Below, piece by piece: positions 1 to 8,649 of a stretch of DNA of 64,000 bases; positions within the stretch are counted from its first letter, which is position 1; each line of letters begins with the position of its first letter. The DNA comes from Deltaproteobacteria bacterium (GTDB lineage: Bacteria > Myxococcota_A > Polyangia > Polyangiales > JADJMO01). The stretch lies in assembly GCA_025363655.1 (NCBI GenBank), contig JANYDK010000115.1, positions 36,932 to 100,931 on the forward strand, written 5' to 3'. The notes under the pieces are model-generated. The model saw nothing but the letters and a program-made list of their open reading frames with translations, did no database searches and had not been told where the DNA came from. Both the position numbers and the translations under genes were made by a program.

Positions 1-45
1 CCTGTCAGTTCGTCGTGCGCGCGCGCTGACGCTCGAATTCGCTGA

Positions 46-1395
46 CTAGCGCGGCCGCGGCAGTGCCGGCAGACCGTCCTTCGAGACGTTTCCACGCTGC
101 CGATCGAGCATGCGATAGATGCGTTGGACGAGCGTGTAGCCGCTTCGCCGCTCATCGCGACGTTTGGCGATCTCTTCGAGACGCGCGCGATCGGTCCCGG
201 CCAACTCCGCGAGCGCGGCGCGGAGAGCATCGTCACGCTCGCGCAGGCGCGTCACCGCTCGATCGATCCAGGCGGCGGCGAGCTTCGGATCGTTTTGCGC
301 AGCCGCCGCTTCGTCGAGCAGCGGATCGCTCGCCGAGTCGAGCGCTTGCCTCGTCGCCTCGAGCCAACGATGACCGAAGCGGCGATCGGGCTCGAGATGA
401 CAGCCCTCGGCCCACTCGTTCCACGCGTTGATGAACACCAGCTGCTCGTCGCCGGAGTGCCACGCGCGCGTGTCTTCGACGATCTTCGAGAGCCAATATC
501 GGTAGAGCTCGGGGCTCGCGTCGAGGATGACGGTGCCGCGTCCCTGCCTCCGCGGGGTGTTGTCCCAGCTGACGAGGTTGCCGCGAAACAGCTTGTAATT
601 GGGCTTTTTCAGCGCAAGGTAGCCGCGCGCGAGGACCTCGTACTGCCAGAAGGTCCCGGTGAACGACGGGTCGACGCCCTCGCGCTGCGGGAAGATGTCC
701 TGCGGCTCGACGTTGGCACCGTGCGGCATGTTGTGCGGCGGAAACTCGTAGGCCGCGTCGAAGCCGTGCACCTTCGGATCGAGCCCCGGCACCCGGCTCT
801 CGGTGCGCACGAGGTAGGGATCGCCGACGCCCGCCTTCAGACACTCGTCGCGCCAGATGCGCACCGTGTGATGCGGATCGGGAAAGAGCTCCGTGCGATA
901 GACGAGGAGCACCGGCCGCCCATCGATGCGGATGTACCGCCGATCGCGGAAGGCCGGGATCAGCTCCTGGATGAAGGCCCGATCGTTGTCGTCGGTGTGC
1001 CTCTGCTCCATCAAGATCTGGTCTTCGCCGCCATCCCAGCGACGCGTCCAGTTCTCGTTCGCCCAACACAAACAGAAGGGAAAATCAGGCTCGCCGCTCG
1101 TCAGCACCTCGTGAAACGGGCGCTCGAGCAAGCGCTTGCCGGAGAACCAGTAGTGGTAGTAGCAGAAGCCGTGGATTCCGTAGCTCTTGGCGAGCCGCGC
1201 CTGCTCGGCACGCACCTCGGGCACCCGCAGGTCGTAGAACCCGAGGTCGGCCGGCATGTGCGGTTGGTAGTGCCCATCGAAGAGCGAACGCGCGCGCATG
1301 GTGTTCGACCACTCGGTGAACCCCTTGCCCCACCACTCGTCGTTCTCGGGGATGGGATGAAACTGCGGGAGGTAGAATGCAATCGCGCGGATCAT
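46..1395 (-). CDS. WbsX-like glycoside hydrolase/glycosyltransferase domain protein
   Basis: The 449-residue product matches the WbsX-like family (a GH99-related TIM-barrel fold) found in O-antigen and capsule clusters. Visible family hallmarks are PQFHPIPEND at residues 10-19 followed by EWWGKGFTEW, then ENWTRRWDG near residue 115, and INAWNEWAEGCHLEPD near residue 335, which carries the conserved acidic and tryptophan residues. No signal peptide is seen, so it is probably cytoplasmic. The open frame continues far upstream of 1395, but that part is antisense to rfbD; the ATG at 1395 begins exactly where family similarity begins. It is divergent from rfbD with a 96-base gap, and a TATAGA-like -10 lies about 18 bases before the ATG without an evident -35. 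It probably acts in surface polysaccharide assembly; whether it cleaves or transfers sugars cannot be told from sequence. Confidence 0.85.
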   Translation of the reverse strand: MIRAIAFYLPQFHPIPENDEWWGKGFTEWSNTMRARSLFDGHYQPHMPADLGFYDLRVPEVRAEQARLAKSYGIHGFCYYHYWFSGKRLLERPFHEVLTSGEPDFPFCLCWANENWTRRWDGGEDQILMEQRHTDDNDRAFIQELIPAFRDRRYIRIDGRPVLLVYRTELFPDPHHTVRIWRDECLKAGVGDPYLVRTESRVPGLDPKVHGFDAAYEFPPHNMPHGANVEPQDIFPQREGVDPSFTGTFWQYEVLARGYLALKKPNYKLFRGNLVSWDNTPRRQGRGTVILDASPELYRYWLSKIVEDTRAWHSGDEQLVFINAWNEWAEGCHLEPDRRFGHRWLEATRQALDSASDPLLDEAAAAQNDPKLAAAWIDRAVTRLRERDDALRAALAELAGTDRARLEEIAKRRDERRSGYTLVQRIYRMLDRQRGNVSKDGLPALPRPR

Positions 1396-1491
1396 GGGCC
1401 AAACAGGTCTATACCACTGCCGCCCGCGCACGCGCTTCCGCACGCACACGCCCGCGCGTAGTACTCCCTCTTCCTCTCCATCTCCATCTCC

Positions 1492-2373
1492 ATGCGCATC
1501 CTCCTCCTCGGCGCGGACGGTCAGCTCGGCCACGAGCTCCGGCACTCGCTCGCCTTCCTCGGCGAAGTCGTCCCCCACGGCCGTGCCACGCTCGACGTCG
1601 GACGCCTCGACCTCCTCCGCGAGGCACTCGCCGCGTCGCGCTACGATGTCGTCGTCAACGCCTCGGCGCACACCGACGTCGACGGCGCCGAACGCGACGA
1701 AGCCGCCGCGCGACGTCTCAACACCGAGGCCGTCCGCGTGCTCGGCGAAGAGGCGCGGGCCCGAAAATTCGGCCTCGTTCACTACTCGACCGATTTCGTC
1801 TTCGATGGCGCCGGTGAGCGCGCGTATCGCGAGGACGACAGGGCGGCGCCGCTCAACGCCTATGGGCGCAGCAAGCTCGAAGGCGAGCAGGCCCTCGCAG
1901 CGCTCGAGGCGCCGGCGATCGTGCTCCGCACCGCGTGGGTGTGGTCGCTCCGTCGCAAGAGCTTCGTCAGCACCATCCTCCGCGTCGCGCGCGAACGAGA
2001 GACCCTGCAGGTCGTCGACGATCAAGTCGGAAACCCTACTTTTGCAGGCGATTTGGCGATCGCGACGGCGCTGATTCTCCAGCAGGTGCGCGCCGATCCG
2101 TACGCGGGCGTCGCAGCGAACAAGGGCATCTATCACGCAGCCGGCAAGGGCGCGGTCAGCCGCTACGACTTCGCGCGCGCGATCGTCGCCGAAGATCCGC
2201 GCCGGCAAGAGCATCGCGTGCGAGCCGTCGAGCCGGTCGACTCTTCACGAGTTCCGCTGCCAGCGACGCGCCCAAAGCACGCACCGCTCGACTGCGGAAA
2301 GCTCCGCGAACGCTTCGGGGTCGAGCTTCCGACGTGGGAGAGCTCGCTCGTGCGTGCGCTCACGGCGCGTTGA
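1492..2373 (+). CDS. rfbD: dTDP-4-dehydrorhamnose reductase
   Basis: RmlD/RfbD catalyses the last step of dTDP-L-rhamnose synthesis, the NAD(P)H-dependent reduction of dTDP-4-dehydro-L-rhamnose. The 293-residue length is normal for the family. The Rossmann motif GADGQLG is at residues 7-13, YSTDFVFDG follows in the middle, and the short-chain dehydrogenase pair Y124-x3-K128 sits in YGRSKLEGE. The upstream leader is pyrimidine-rich and has no Shine-Dalgarno sequence, so the start rests on the nucleotide-binding motif. No rmlA, rmlB or rmlC is in the window, so the rest of the pathway must be encoded elsewhere. Its neighbours (WbsX-like protein, two glycosyltransferases) suggest the rhamnose goes to a surface glycan. 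It is convergent with the next gene, only 9 bases away. Confidence 0.93.
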   Translation: MRILLLGADGQLGHELRHSLAFLGEVVPHGRATLDVGRLDLLREALAASRYDVVVNASAHTDVDGAERDEAAARRLNTEAVRVLGEEARARKFGLVHYSTDFVFDGAGERAYREDDRAAPLNAYGRSKLEGEQALAALEAPAIVLRTAWVWSLRRKSFVSTILRVARERETLQVVDDQVGNPTFAGDLAIATALILQQVRADPYAGVAANKGIYHAAGKGAVSRYDFARAIVAEDPRRQEHRVRAVEPVDSSRVPLPATRPKHAPLDCGKLRERFGVELPTWESSLVRALTAR

Positions 2374-2382
2374 AGAAGAGAG

Positions 2383-3162
2383 TCAGAGCGCGATTTTCGG
2401 AGAGAACGTGACGAACGCACCCGCGTGATCGCCGCCCGCGAGGAAGCCGACGAGCCCGGAGACGCCGACGTCGAGCCACGGCGCGACGCTGCAGACGACG
2501 CCCGCGGTGGACACGAGTTGGTGCTTCTCCGGCGAGAAAAAGAGCACAGCGCTCACATCGCCGACCAACGACCACGTGCCGTGCGCGTCGAGATCGAGGA
2601 AGGCGTCGAGGCCGGTGAGCAACGCGCGCGGACGGCTGTGATCGTCGTTCGCAGGATCGACCATCCCGCCGACGTTGAGCGCCAGCCGTAAGCGTCGCAC
2701 CCGTCGACCCAAGATGAGCAGCGTTTGGAAGCCGGCCCCGTGCGATCCGACCGCGACGCCGGCGCGTGGACCGAGCTGCGCGCCGAACGCCCAAGCGCCA
2801 GCACCACCTGGGTCGTGCCGATCCCACAGCCCCACCTTCGACGAGAACCAGAGATTGTCGGGCGCGCGATGATCGAGCGCGAACGCATGGGTCTCGGTTC
2901 CCTCGAGGGTCCACGCGCCATCGAGTCCCAGCTCGACGTTCGGCGCGATCCCGAAATCGAGGTCGAAATCGGGGACGAGCCAACGCCCTGCCGTCTCGCC
3001 GCGAATGACACCGACCGCGAAGTCGCCATGCAGCGTGCCTTGCTCTTCGAACTCGAGATCGTCGGGATCGAAGCGACGACGGGGAGGCTGCGCGAAGGCG
3101 AAGGATGAGACGAGGAGAATCGCGACGAACGCGAAGAGCGCGGTCGAAATCACCCGGCGCAT
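2383..3162 (-). CDS. exported beta-barrel-like protein of unknown function
   Basis: The 259-residue product starts with a clear Sec signal peptide (MRR, then a hydrophobic stretch ending SFAFAQ around residue 24). The mature part consists of alternating hydrophobic/polar strands with many aromatic and Gly residues and ends in a hydrophobic strand, which is how small outer-membrane barrels look. No enzymatic motif is visible. It is the last gene of a minus-strand operon, 14 bases behind rseP, after a glycosyltransferase and a lipoprotein. An outer-membrane location is inferred from composition; a soluble periplasmic beta protein is the alternative. Confidence 0.72.
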   Translation of the reverse strand: MRRVISTALFAFVAILLVSSFAFAQPPRRRFDPDDLEFEEQGTLHGDFAVGVIRGETAGRWLVPDFDLDFGIAPNVELGLDGAWTLEGTETHAFALDHRAPDNLWFSSKVGLWDRHDPGGAGAWAFGAQLGPRAGVAVGSHGAGFQTLLILGRRVRRLRLALNVGGMVDPANDDHSRPRALLTGLDAFLDLDAHGTWSLVGDVSAVLFFSPEKHQLVSTAGVVCSVAPWLDVGVSGLVGFLAGGDHAGAFVTFSPKIAL

Positions 3163-3176
3163 GGAACGCGCGCCGG

Positions 3177-4217
3177 TCAGCCTTTGAGGAAAAGCTTCCC
3201 GACCTGCTCGTAAATCTCCTTGAAAAACAAGGGAACGAAGATCGCGAGGAGCGTGAGAAGGCCGATCATGTGCACGCGCGCCTCGACCTTGGCGTCAGGG
3301 CGACGGCGCGAGATGAGCTCGTAGAGAAGGAAGGCGAGCCGACCGCCATCGAGCGCGGGGAACGGCAGGAGGTTGAAGACGAAGATGTAGATCGAGAGGA
3401 TGACGAAGAAGCCGACGCCCGCCTCGGGACCTTGCTTGATCTGACTGTTGGCCTCGTCGACGATGCCGACCGGCCCCTTCAGCTCAGGCTTGATTTTGAA
3501 GGTCAGGAGCTGCGCGAGCCCCTTCACCATTTCGACGGCGACCCTCGGCGGGTTGATGATCGAACGCTTGGCCGCCTCGTAGACGCTGACGCGCTGGCGG
3601 AGCTCCTTGGCGATGATGCCGATGCGACCTTCCGACGACGGCGTGATCTTGAGCGTGACGGGCTGCCCGTCGCGAACGACGACGAAGTCGGTCTCTTGGC
3701 CCTTGTGGGCCTGGATTTCCTTCTTCATTTCGTCCCAGTCCTTGACCGGCTTGCCGCCAATCGACTGGACCTCGTCGCCCTTGTGCACGTCGGCCTGCGC
3801 GGCCGGCGTCTTGTCGACGACGGTGCCGATCTTCAAACCGTCGTTGCCGACGACGTCTCCGGAGAGGACGAGGAGGAAGAAGACGGCGACGACGGCGGCG
3901 AGGTAGTTGGCGACCGGACCGGCGAGGATGGTGAGGAAACGCCCGAGCCACGAGGCGTTGGCGTAGCTCTCCTTGTCGTGCGGATCGTTCTCCTCGTGCG
4001 GGTTCATCCCGGCGATTTGCACGTAGGCGAGGAAGGGCAAGACGGCGATTTGGTACGTCGTCGCCGAGCCCTTCGGCTTCTTCGAGTAGATGACCGGCCC
4101 GAAGCCGATCGAGAACTTGATGACCTTCATCCCGAAGAGGCGGGCGATGAGGAAGTGCCCACCTTCGTGGATCACCATCAACAAACCGAGACCGAGGATC
4201 GCCAGCAATACGCCCAT
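3177..4217 (-). CDS. rseP: RIP site-2 metalloprotease RseP
   Basis: RseP is the inner-membrane zinc protease that cleaves anti-sigma factors and signal-peptide remnants inside the bilayer. The zinc motif H17-E18-G-G-H21 lies in the first membrane helix, and the third zinc ligand motif NLLPFPALDGG is near residues 280-291. A PDZ domain spans roughly residues 125-210 (IGTVVDKTPAAQ followed by GDEVQSIGG). The length of 346 is within the usual range for the single-PDZ form, with about four membrane segments. It lies 48 bases after a lipoprotein gene and 14 bases before an outer-membrane-like gene, instead of in the common dxr-cdsA-bamA context. An ECF-type sigma factor lies about 4 kb away, but no anti-sigma partner is visible. 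Confidence 0.95.
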   Translation of the reverse strand: MGVLLAILGLGLLMVIHEGGHFLIARLFGMKVIKFSIGFGPVIYSKKPKGSATTYQIAVLPFLAYVQIAGMNPHEENDPHDKESYANASWLGRFLTILAGPVANYLAAVVAVFFLLVLSGDVVGNDGLKIGTVVDKTPAAQADVHKGDEVQSIGGKPVKDWDEMKKEIQAHKGQETDFVVVRDGQPVTLKITPSSEGRIGIIAKELRQRVSVYEAAKRSIINPPRVAVEMVKGLAQLLTFKIKPELKGPVGIVDEANSQIKQGPEAGVGFFVILSIYIFVFNLLPFPALDGGRLAFLLYELISRRRPDAKVEARVHMIGLLTLLAIFVPLFFKEIYEQVGKLFLKG

Positions 4218-4265
4218 GCGACGCTCACTCTACCTTGCTCGCGGCGGATGCGCCGCTGTGGCCCG

Positions 4266-4985
4266 TCAAGGCGTGAATTTCCCTGCGCATGCGGTCGTCG
4301 ACAACTCGACGGTGTCGAGGTTCCGGAGAAAATCGACGGCTTTCTGCACCCCCGGCGGGATGGCGACGCAACCGCTCGCGCCGGAGGAGCAAGCCCCTCC
4401 CACTTCGAGGGTCTTGGTGCCGACGCCGAGCGAGAAGACCGAGCCGTCGAACGCGCGGGGATCGGTCCCGTAGAGAATCGGCGCCTTGGCGAGCGCCGCC
4501 TGCACGTCGGGGTCGCGGAGCACCGCTTCGAGATCGCCGACGTTGGGCGCGTCGCCCTTCCCGCACGCGAGCACGTCGAGCGTGCACGACGCCTTGACCG
4601 TGCTCGGGCTGCCCGCCGTTCGCCGCTCGTGGAGATAGGCGCGGCACGGCGAGACGGACGACGAATCGACGAACGCGACGAGACCGCCGGCGTTCCCCCA
4701 AGTGACCTTGTCGCCGACGCAGTCGGTGCACGCAGCGTCGGTGGCGACGTCACCAACTTCACTCGCGTCACCCACTTCGCTCGAATCACCGAGCAAGGCG
4801 TCGCCGCTGGTGGTGTCCGGCGGAGGCGTCGAGGTGTCGGCCGCGTCTTTGGCCGCGTCGGTGGAGGCCTCGGCGGCCGTGTCGGCTGTGCCATCCGGCG
4901 CCGTATCCGCGACACCGCCGTCGGAGGTGCCGCCGCCACACGCAGCAAGAAATACACTGAAAAACAAGGTTGTTCGTCGGATCAT
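4266..4985 (-). CDS. lipoprotein with Asp/Ala/Thr-rich linker
   Basis: The 239-residue product has a lipoprotein signal peptide (MIRRTT, hydrophobic core, lipobox LAAC with C16). About 65 residues of Asp/Ala/Thr/Ser-rich low-complexity linker follow, then a C-terminal domain of about 150 residues with six or more cysteines that could pair in the periplasm or on the surface. The domain is not recognised. The ATG at 4985 overlaps the stop of the upstream glycosyltransferase gene in an ATGA, so the two are probably translationally coupled. The frame stays open further upstream, but that part is antisense-like extension inside the glycosyltransferase gene. Confidence 0.8.
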   Translation of the reverse strand: MIRRTTLFFSVFLAACGGGTSDGGVADTAPDGTADTAAEASTDAAKDAADTSTPPPDTTSGDALLGDSSEVGDASEVGDVATDAACTDCVGDKVTWGNAGGLVAFVDSSSVSPCRAYLHERRTAGSPSTVKASCTLDVLACGKGDAPNVGDLEAVLRDPDVQAALAKAPILYGTDPRAFDGSVFSLGVGTKTLEVGGACSSGASGCVAIPPGVQKAVDFLRNLDTVELSTTACAGKFTP

Positions 4986-6322
4986 GGGCGACGACCGTGC
5001 AAGATCCACGCGCCGGTCCGACCCCCGAATCCGCGCACCGCCTCGTCGACGTCGCCGCGATCGGCGATGGCCGTCGCGATCGACTCGTAGGCATCGAGCA
5101 CGGCGTCCCACGCATAGCGTCGTTCGACGTAGGCCTTCCCGAGCGCCGCGCGTCCGTCTCGGAACGAACGACTGCGAATCGCCTCGAGCACCGCCGCGGC
5201 TGCATCGCCTGCCGGTTCGAAGGCGATCGACACGCCGCCGCCGCATCGCCTCACGTGTCCGTCGGTCGCGTCGCAGGCGCGATTGACGATGCAACAGCGC
5301 GAAGCGAGCCAGGCCTCGAGGACCACCAGCGAGAGGCTCTCGCTCTCGGAAGGACTGACGAGCGCGAGCGCGTCGCGCACGAGCCCCCAACGCGTCGCCT
5401 CGTCGACTCGACCGAGCTGATGCACGCGTGGCAGACCCTCGAGGTGACGGGAGTGCTCACCGGCGGTGACGAGCTGTAAGCGCGAGGCGTCGACCACGCG
5501 ACCATCGTCGAGCTCGATCGTGCCCACGTCTTTCATCGCGGTGAGCGCGCGCCACACCGCAGCCATCGGCTTGGTCTTGCCCGCACGACCGAGGACGAGG
5601 ACGAAGGGATCGTCGGTCGGCCTTGGATAGGGCGCGGGCGGTGGAGGCGGATCGATCCCGAGCGCGACCACCGCCATCGGCGGCGCTTCGGGCGACACGA
5701 TCGCCTTCACGCGCTCGGCCTCTTCGTCGACGTTGAGCAAGAGCGCGCGCGGCAGGCGAAGCGTCTTGCGGACGATCGGCGCGTAGAGCATCGGCTCCTC
5801 GTCGGCGAGCGGTGCCACCATCGCGCGCTCTCGCACCGTCGGAAGCCCGAAAATCGTCGGATAGTAGAGGTAGCCAAAGAAGACGAAGGCGTCGGCATCG
5901 ACCTGCGCGAGCGCATCGACGAGCTTCGGCGCGAGCGGGCCCTGCGCACGAATCCACGCATTTTCCAGGACTTCATGCGCCTTCTGGCGAGGCCGGCTCC
6001 AGCGGTCGAACTGCGCGAGCCGAGCGAGGCCGTGAGTTCCCTGCCGAGAAAGCGTCACCGCGGCCTTGAGAATCTCGTCGGCGGGGATGAGCCGTGGAGT
6101 CACAGTGGGAAAGCGAGTCACGCGAATCCCGCCGACGCGGTCCTCGCCAGCCGGCAGCTCGCTCCGCCAACTCTTGTACGAGCGCGCAGTGGTCGTGAGC
6201 ACGCGAACGTCGTGACCGCGAGCAGCCAGCCGCTCGACCACGGCTCGGCAATGGGCCTCGGCGCCGCCGAGGACTCCCTCGCCGTAGCGAACCACCACGA
6301 AGGCAAGGCGAAGCGGACGCAC
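4982..6322 (-). CDS. family-4-like glycosyltransferase
   Basis: The 446-residue product fits a GT-B fold transferase. The N-terminal region has the glycine-rich stretch RYGEGVLGGAEAHCRAV, typical of GT4 enzymes, followed by GHDVRVLTT. The C-terminal domain has an E-x7-E pair (SESESLSLVVLE) near residues 326-336, which in GT4 enzymes contacts the sugar nucleotide and acceptor phosphate. The GTG at 6322 is chosen because it immediately precedes the first strand of the N-terminal domain; no ATG lies between it and the unrelated upstream extension. It is first in the minus-strand operon with the lipoprotein, rseP and barrel gene, and divergent from a second glycosyltransferase. A TTGACC element at 6355-6360 could serve as its -35, but the matching -10 is weak. 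Confidence 0.88.
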   Translation of the reverse strand: MRPLRLAFVVVRYGEGVLGGAEAHCRAVVERLAARGHDVRVLTTTARSYKSWRSELPAGEDRVGGIRVTRFPTVTPRLIPADEILKAAVTLSRQGTHGLARLAQFDRWSRPRQKAHEVLENAWIRAQGPLAPKLVDALAQVDADAFVFFGYLYYPTIFGLPTVRERAMVAPLADEEPMLYAPIVRKTLRLPRALLLNVDEEAERVKAIVSPEAPPMAVVALGIDPPPPPAPYPRPTDDPFVLVLGRAGKTKPMAAVWRALTAMKDVGTIELDDGRVVDASRLQLVTAGEHSRHLEGLPRVHQLGRVDEATRWGLVRDALALVSPSESESLSLVVLEAWLASRCCIVNRACDATDGHVRRCGGGVSIAFEPAGDAAAAVLEAIRSRSFRDGRAALGKAYVERRYAWDAVLDAYESIATAIADRGDVDEAVRGFGGRTGAWILHGRRP

Positions 6323-6457
6323 GAGGCTGGCAGAGTGGGAAGATCGACGCAGCGGGTCAAGCGAAGACGTTGATCCCCGCGAGGCCCAGCGGCATGAAGC
6401 CGCGCGTAAGGGACTGCGCGCCGAACCCGCGGCACCAGACTTGCGAAGGCGACGACC

Positions 6458-7657
6458 GTGGCGGTTCAAACCTCGTTTCCGACCCCCCCTCCCGCTTATC
6501 CGCGTTTTCCGCGGAGGGAGCCGCGACTCCACGCCGTTCCGCCCCCGCCCCCTCGCGTCGCGCTGTTGTCGACCTATCACCAGCACTGCGGCATCGCCAC
6601 GTACGCCGAGAACCTGGTCGAAGGGCTGGAGTCCGCCGGCGCCGAGGTCTCCGTCTTCGCGCCGACCCTGAAAAAGGGCGACACCGGCGTCGGTGAGCAG
6701 CCGCCGCGTCTCTGGGCTGCGAACCGCGCGTTCGGCATCGAGGCCTTGCGCGTCGCCAACGCCGTCGAGCGCTCCGGCTGCAAGGTCGCGCACCTCAACG
6801 TCAACCTCTCGCTCTTCTCGTCGCGCTTTCTCTTCGTGCTCAGCCGCGTGCTCCGCGCGCGAGGCATCCCGGTCGTCGCCACGCTCCACGGTCGGCAGGG
6901 CGGCTCGCTCGGTCGCCGCTTCAAGGTGTGGCGCATCTACCAAGCGCTACGCGGCGCCCGCATCATCGTCCACAGCGACTCGCACGCCGACGAGCTTCGC
7001 GCCGCCGGTCACCGCGACGTGCACGTGATCCCGCACGGAATGCCGCCGATCGAGCGTCGTCCGCTGCTCGATGCGCGCGCGCGGCTCGGCATCGATCCTT
7101 CACGCACGGTCATCGCCCACTTCGGCTTTCTCGTCCCCGACAAGGGCGTCCGCGAGATGGTCGAGGCGATCGCCGAGCTCCGTCGTACGCGTCACCCCGA
7201 GCTCTTCTATTGGATCAGCGGCGCCGTCTTCCGCACCGACGAGTCACGCCGCTGCTTCGAAGACATCAAGGCGGCGATCGCTCACCACGGCCTCGAGTCG
7301 CACGTCCACCTCACCGGCGAGTTCGTGCCGCACGAGGACGCGATCCTGGCGATGCAGGCCGCCGATTGGGTCGTCCTCAACTACCGCACCGGCAACTCGC
7401 AAGGGGCCTCCGGCGCCATCTCGCGCGCGTTCGCCAGCGGTCGTCCGGTGGCAGTCTCGAGCGCGCCGGTCTTCGACGAGGTCCGCCGCGCCGCCCACAC
7501 GCTCGAGGGTGATCTCCCCCTCGCGCTCGACAGGCTCCTCGGTGACGAAGCGCTCGCTGGCGATGCCACGCGACGAGCCACCACGTATTGCGCGCGCGCG
7601 AGCTGGGCGAACGTCGCCGCGCGTCACATCGAGCTCTACGCCGACCTCGTGCGCTGA
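6458..7657 (+). CDS. GT-B glycosyltransferase
   Basis: The 399-residue product resembles the GT4-type transferases found in polysaccharide clusters. The N-terminal domain opens with VALLSTYHQHCGIATYAENL (about residues 35-54) and the C-terminal Rossmann domain with IAHFGFLVPDKGVREMVEAI (about residues 222-241). The usual E-x7-E pair is not evident: the equivalent stretch GNSQGASGAISRAFASGRP has no glutamate. The GTG at 6458 is the only upstream start; a later start near residue 30 cannot be excluded because the first 30 residues are Pro/Arg-rich. It is divergent from the neighbouring glycosyltransferase gene, and donor and acceptor sugars are unknown. Confidence 0.85.
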   Translation: MAVQTSFPTPPPAYPRFPRREPRLHAVPPPPPRVALLSTYHQHCGIATYAENLVEGLESAGAEVSVFAPTLKKGDTGVGEQPPRLWAANRAFGIEALRVANAVERSGCKVAHLNVNLSLFSSRFLFVLSRVLRARGIPVVATLHGRQGGSLGRRFKVWRIYQALRGARIIVHSDSHADELRAAGHRDVHVIPHGMPPIERRPLLDARARLGIDPSRTVIAHFGFLVPDKGVREMVEAIAELRRTRHPELFYWISGAVFRTDESRRCFEDIKAAIAHHGLESHVHLTGEFVPHEDAILAMQAADWVVLNYRTGNSQGASGAISRAFASGRPVAVSSAPVFDEVRRAAHTLEGDLPLALDRLLGDEALAGDATRRATTYCARASWANVAARHIELYADLVR

Positions 7658-7747
7658 GCAGTCGCGCTGGCTTTGCACTTCACCCCCGGCCGTCGCCGGG
7701 CCCTGCTCACACGCTGGCGCGAGGCTGCGCGCGTGGGACACTGGAGA

Positions 7748-8581
7748 ATGAGCCCAAGGGCTCCGTACCGCTCGAGAGCACTTCGCGTCGTTCTACCCAC
7801 GACGATCACGCTTGCCTGCGCCCTCGTCGTCGTTTTCGCCTTTGCTCTTCGCCCCTCCTTGGTGATGCTGACGCCGATCGCCCTCGCGCTCGGCATGCTC
7901 CCGGGTGCGCTCTCGCATCTCGCACGAAGTCATGGCGCCCGTCGCGCCGCCGCCCGCGCGATGGTGCTCGGAGGCGTCTTCGCGATCGCCTTCGGCTTCG
8001 TGGCTTGGCACCTCGCCAACCCGATCATCCACGTCGACGACCCGACCGGCGAGCCGATGCAGCTCTGGCTCGACGGCGAGAAGTGGACGACGCTCGACGG
8101 CAAGCCGACAGGAGAACCTGTTTCACTGCGCGTGCCCTGGGGGCGCCATCTCATCGGTCGATCGGCGCTCGACGCCTCCGCGCCCGAGGCCGTCGACGAC
8201 GTCTTTTTTCCATCGTTTCCGCTCGGTCGCACGCTCCTCTACGATCCCGGTCAGAACGGCTGCTACTGGCTCGAGGTCAAGGCCTACGGCAGCGCCTCGA
8301 CGCACGGACATCCGCACGGTCCGCTGCGCGTCAGCCCTCTCTACGAGCTCGACGACGTCGACGTCTGGTTCGGCTCGGCGCCCAAGGACGTCGACTCGCC
8401 CGTCTTCTCCAGCGGCATCACCCGCACGGCGCTCCAAAGACACCGGATGTGCATGGAGCTCGCGACGCTCGGCTGCGACGCCGAAGCCCGCGACGCCTTC
8501 ATCGCCTGTCAGCGCTCGCCCCGTTCACCCGGCGAAGCGGTCGATTGTTTTCACGAAGCAGAAGCCGCCTGCCATCCGTGA
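7748..8581 (+). CDS. membrane protein of unknown function
   Basis: The 277-residue product has two to three hydrophobic segments in its first 110 residues (around residues 14-32, 36-55 and 75-95), followed by a soluble domain of about 170 residues with WLDGEKWTTLDG and several cysteines near the C terminus. I do not recognise the family. In-frame GTG (7733) and TTG (7673) codons lie upstream; 7748 is preferred because it places the basic residues directly before the first helix, but the GGAG lies only one base away, so the start is uncertain. The sigma factor gene begins 68 bases downstream. It could be a partner of that sigma factor, but it has no zinc-anti-sigma motif, so this is only positional. 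Confidence 0.65.
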   Translation: MSPRAPYRSRALRVVLPTTITLACALVVVFAFALRPSLVMLTPIALALGMLPGALSHLARSHGARRAAARAMVLGGVFAIAFGFVAWHLANPIIHVDDPTGEPMQLWLDGEKWTTLDGKPTGEPVSLRVPWGRHLIGRSALDASAPEAVDDVFFPSFPLGRTLLYDPGQNGCYWLEVKAYGSASTHGHPHGPLRVSPLYELDDVDVWFGSAPKDVDSPVFSSGITRTALQRHRMCMELATLGCDAEARDAFIACQRSPRSPGEAVDCFHEAEAACHP

Positions 8582-8649
8582 TCCGTTTCTACGAAGCTCT
8601 GACTGTCGCCCGCCCTCTGCAGCTGCTGTATGGCTGGAGGTGAGAACAA

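Noticed and set aside
46..2214. A 722-residue minus-strand open frame covering the WbsX-like gene and beyond
   Set aside because: The part above 1395 is antisense to rfbD and has no family similarity; the gene is taken to start at 1395.
3105..5090. A 661-codon plus-strand open frame
   Set aside because: It lies antisense to rseP and the lipoprotein gene, both of which have clear motifs, and shows no recognisable domain.
6332..6360. A TTGACC element as the promoter of the minus-strand glycosyltransferase gene
   Set aside because: The matching -10 (CACTCT) is poor, and the start site would fall almost at the start codon, so it is mentioned only as a possibility.
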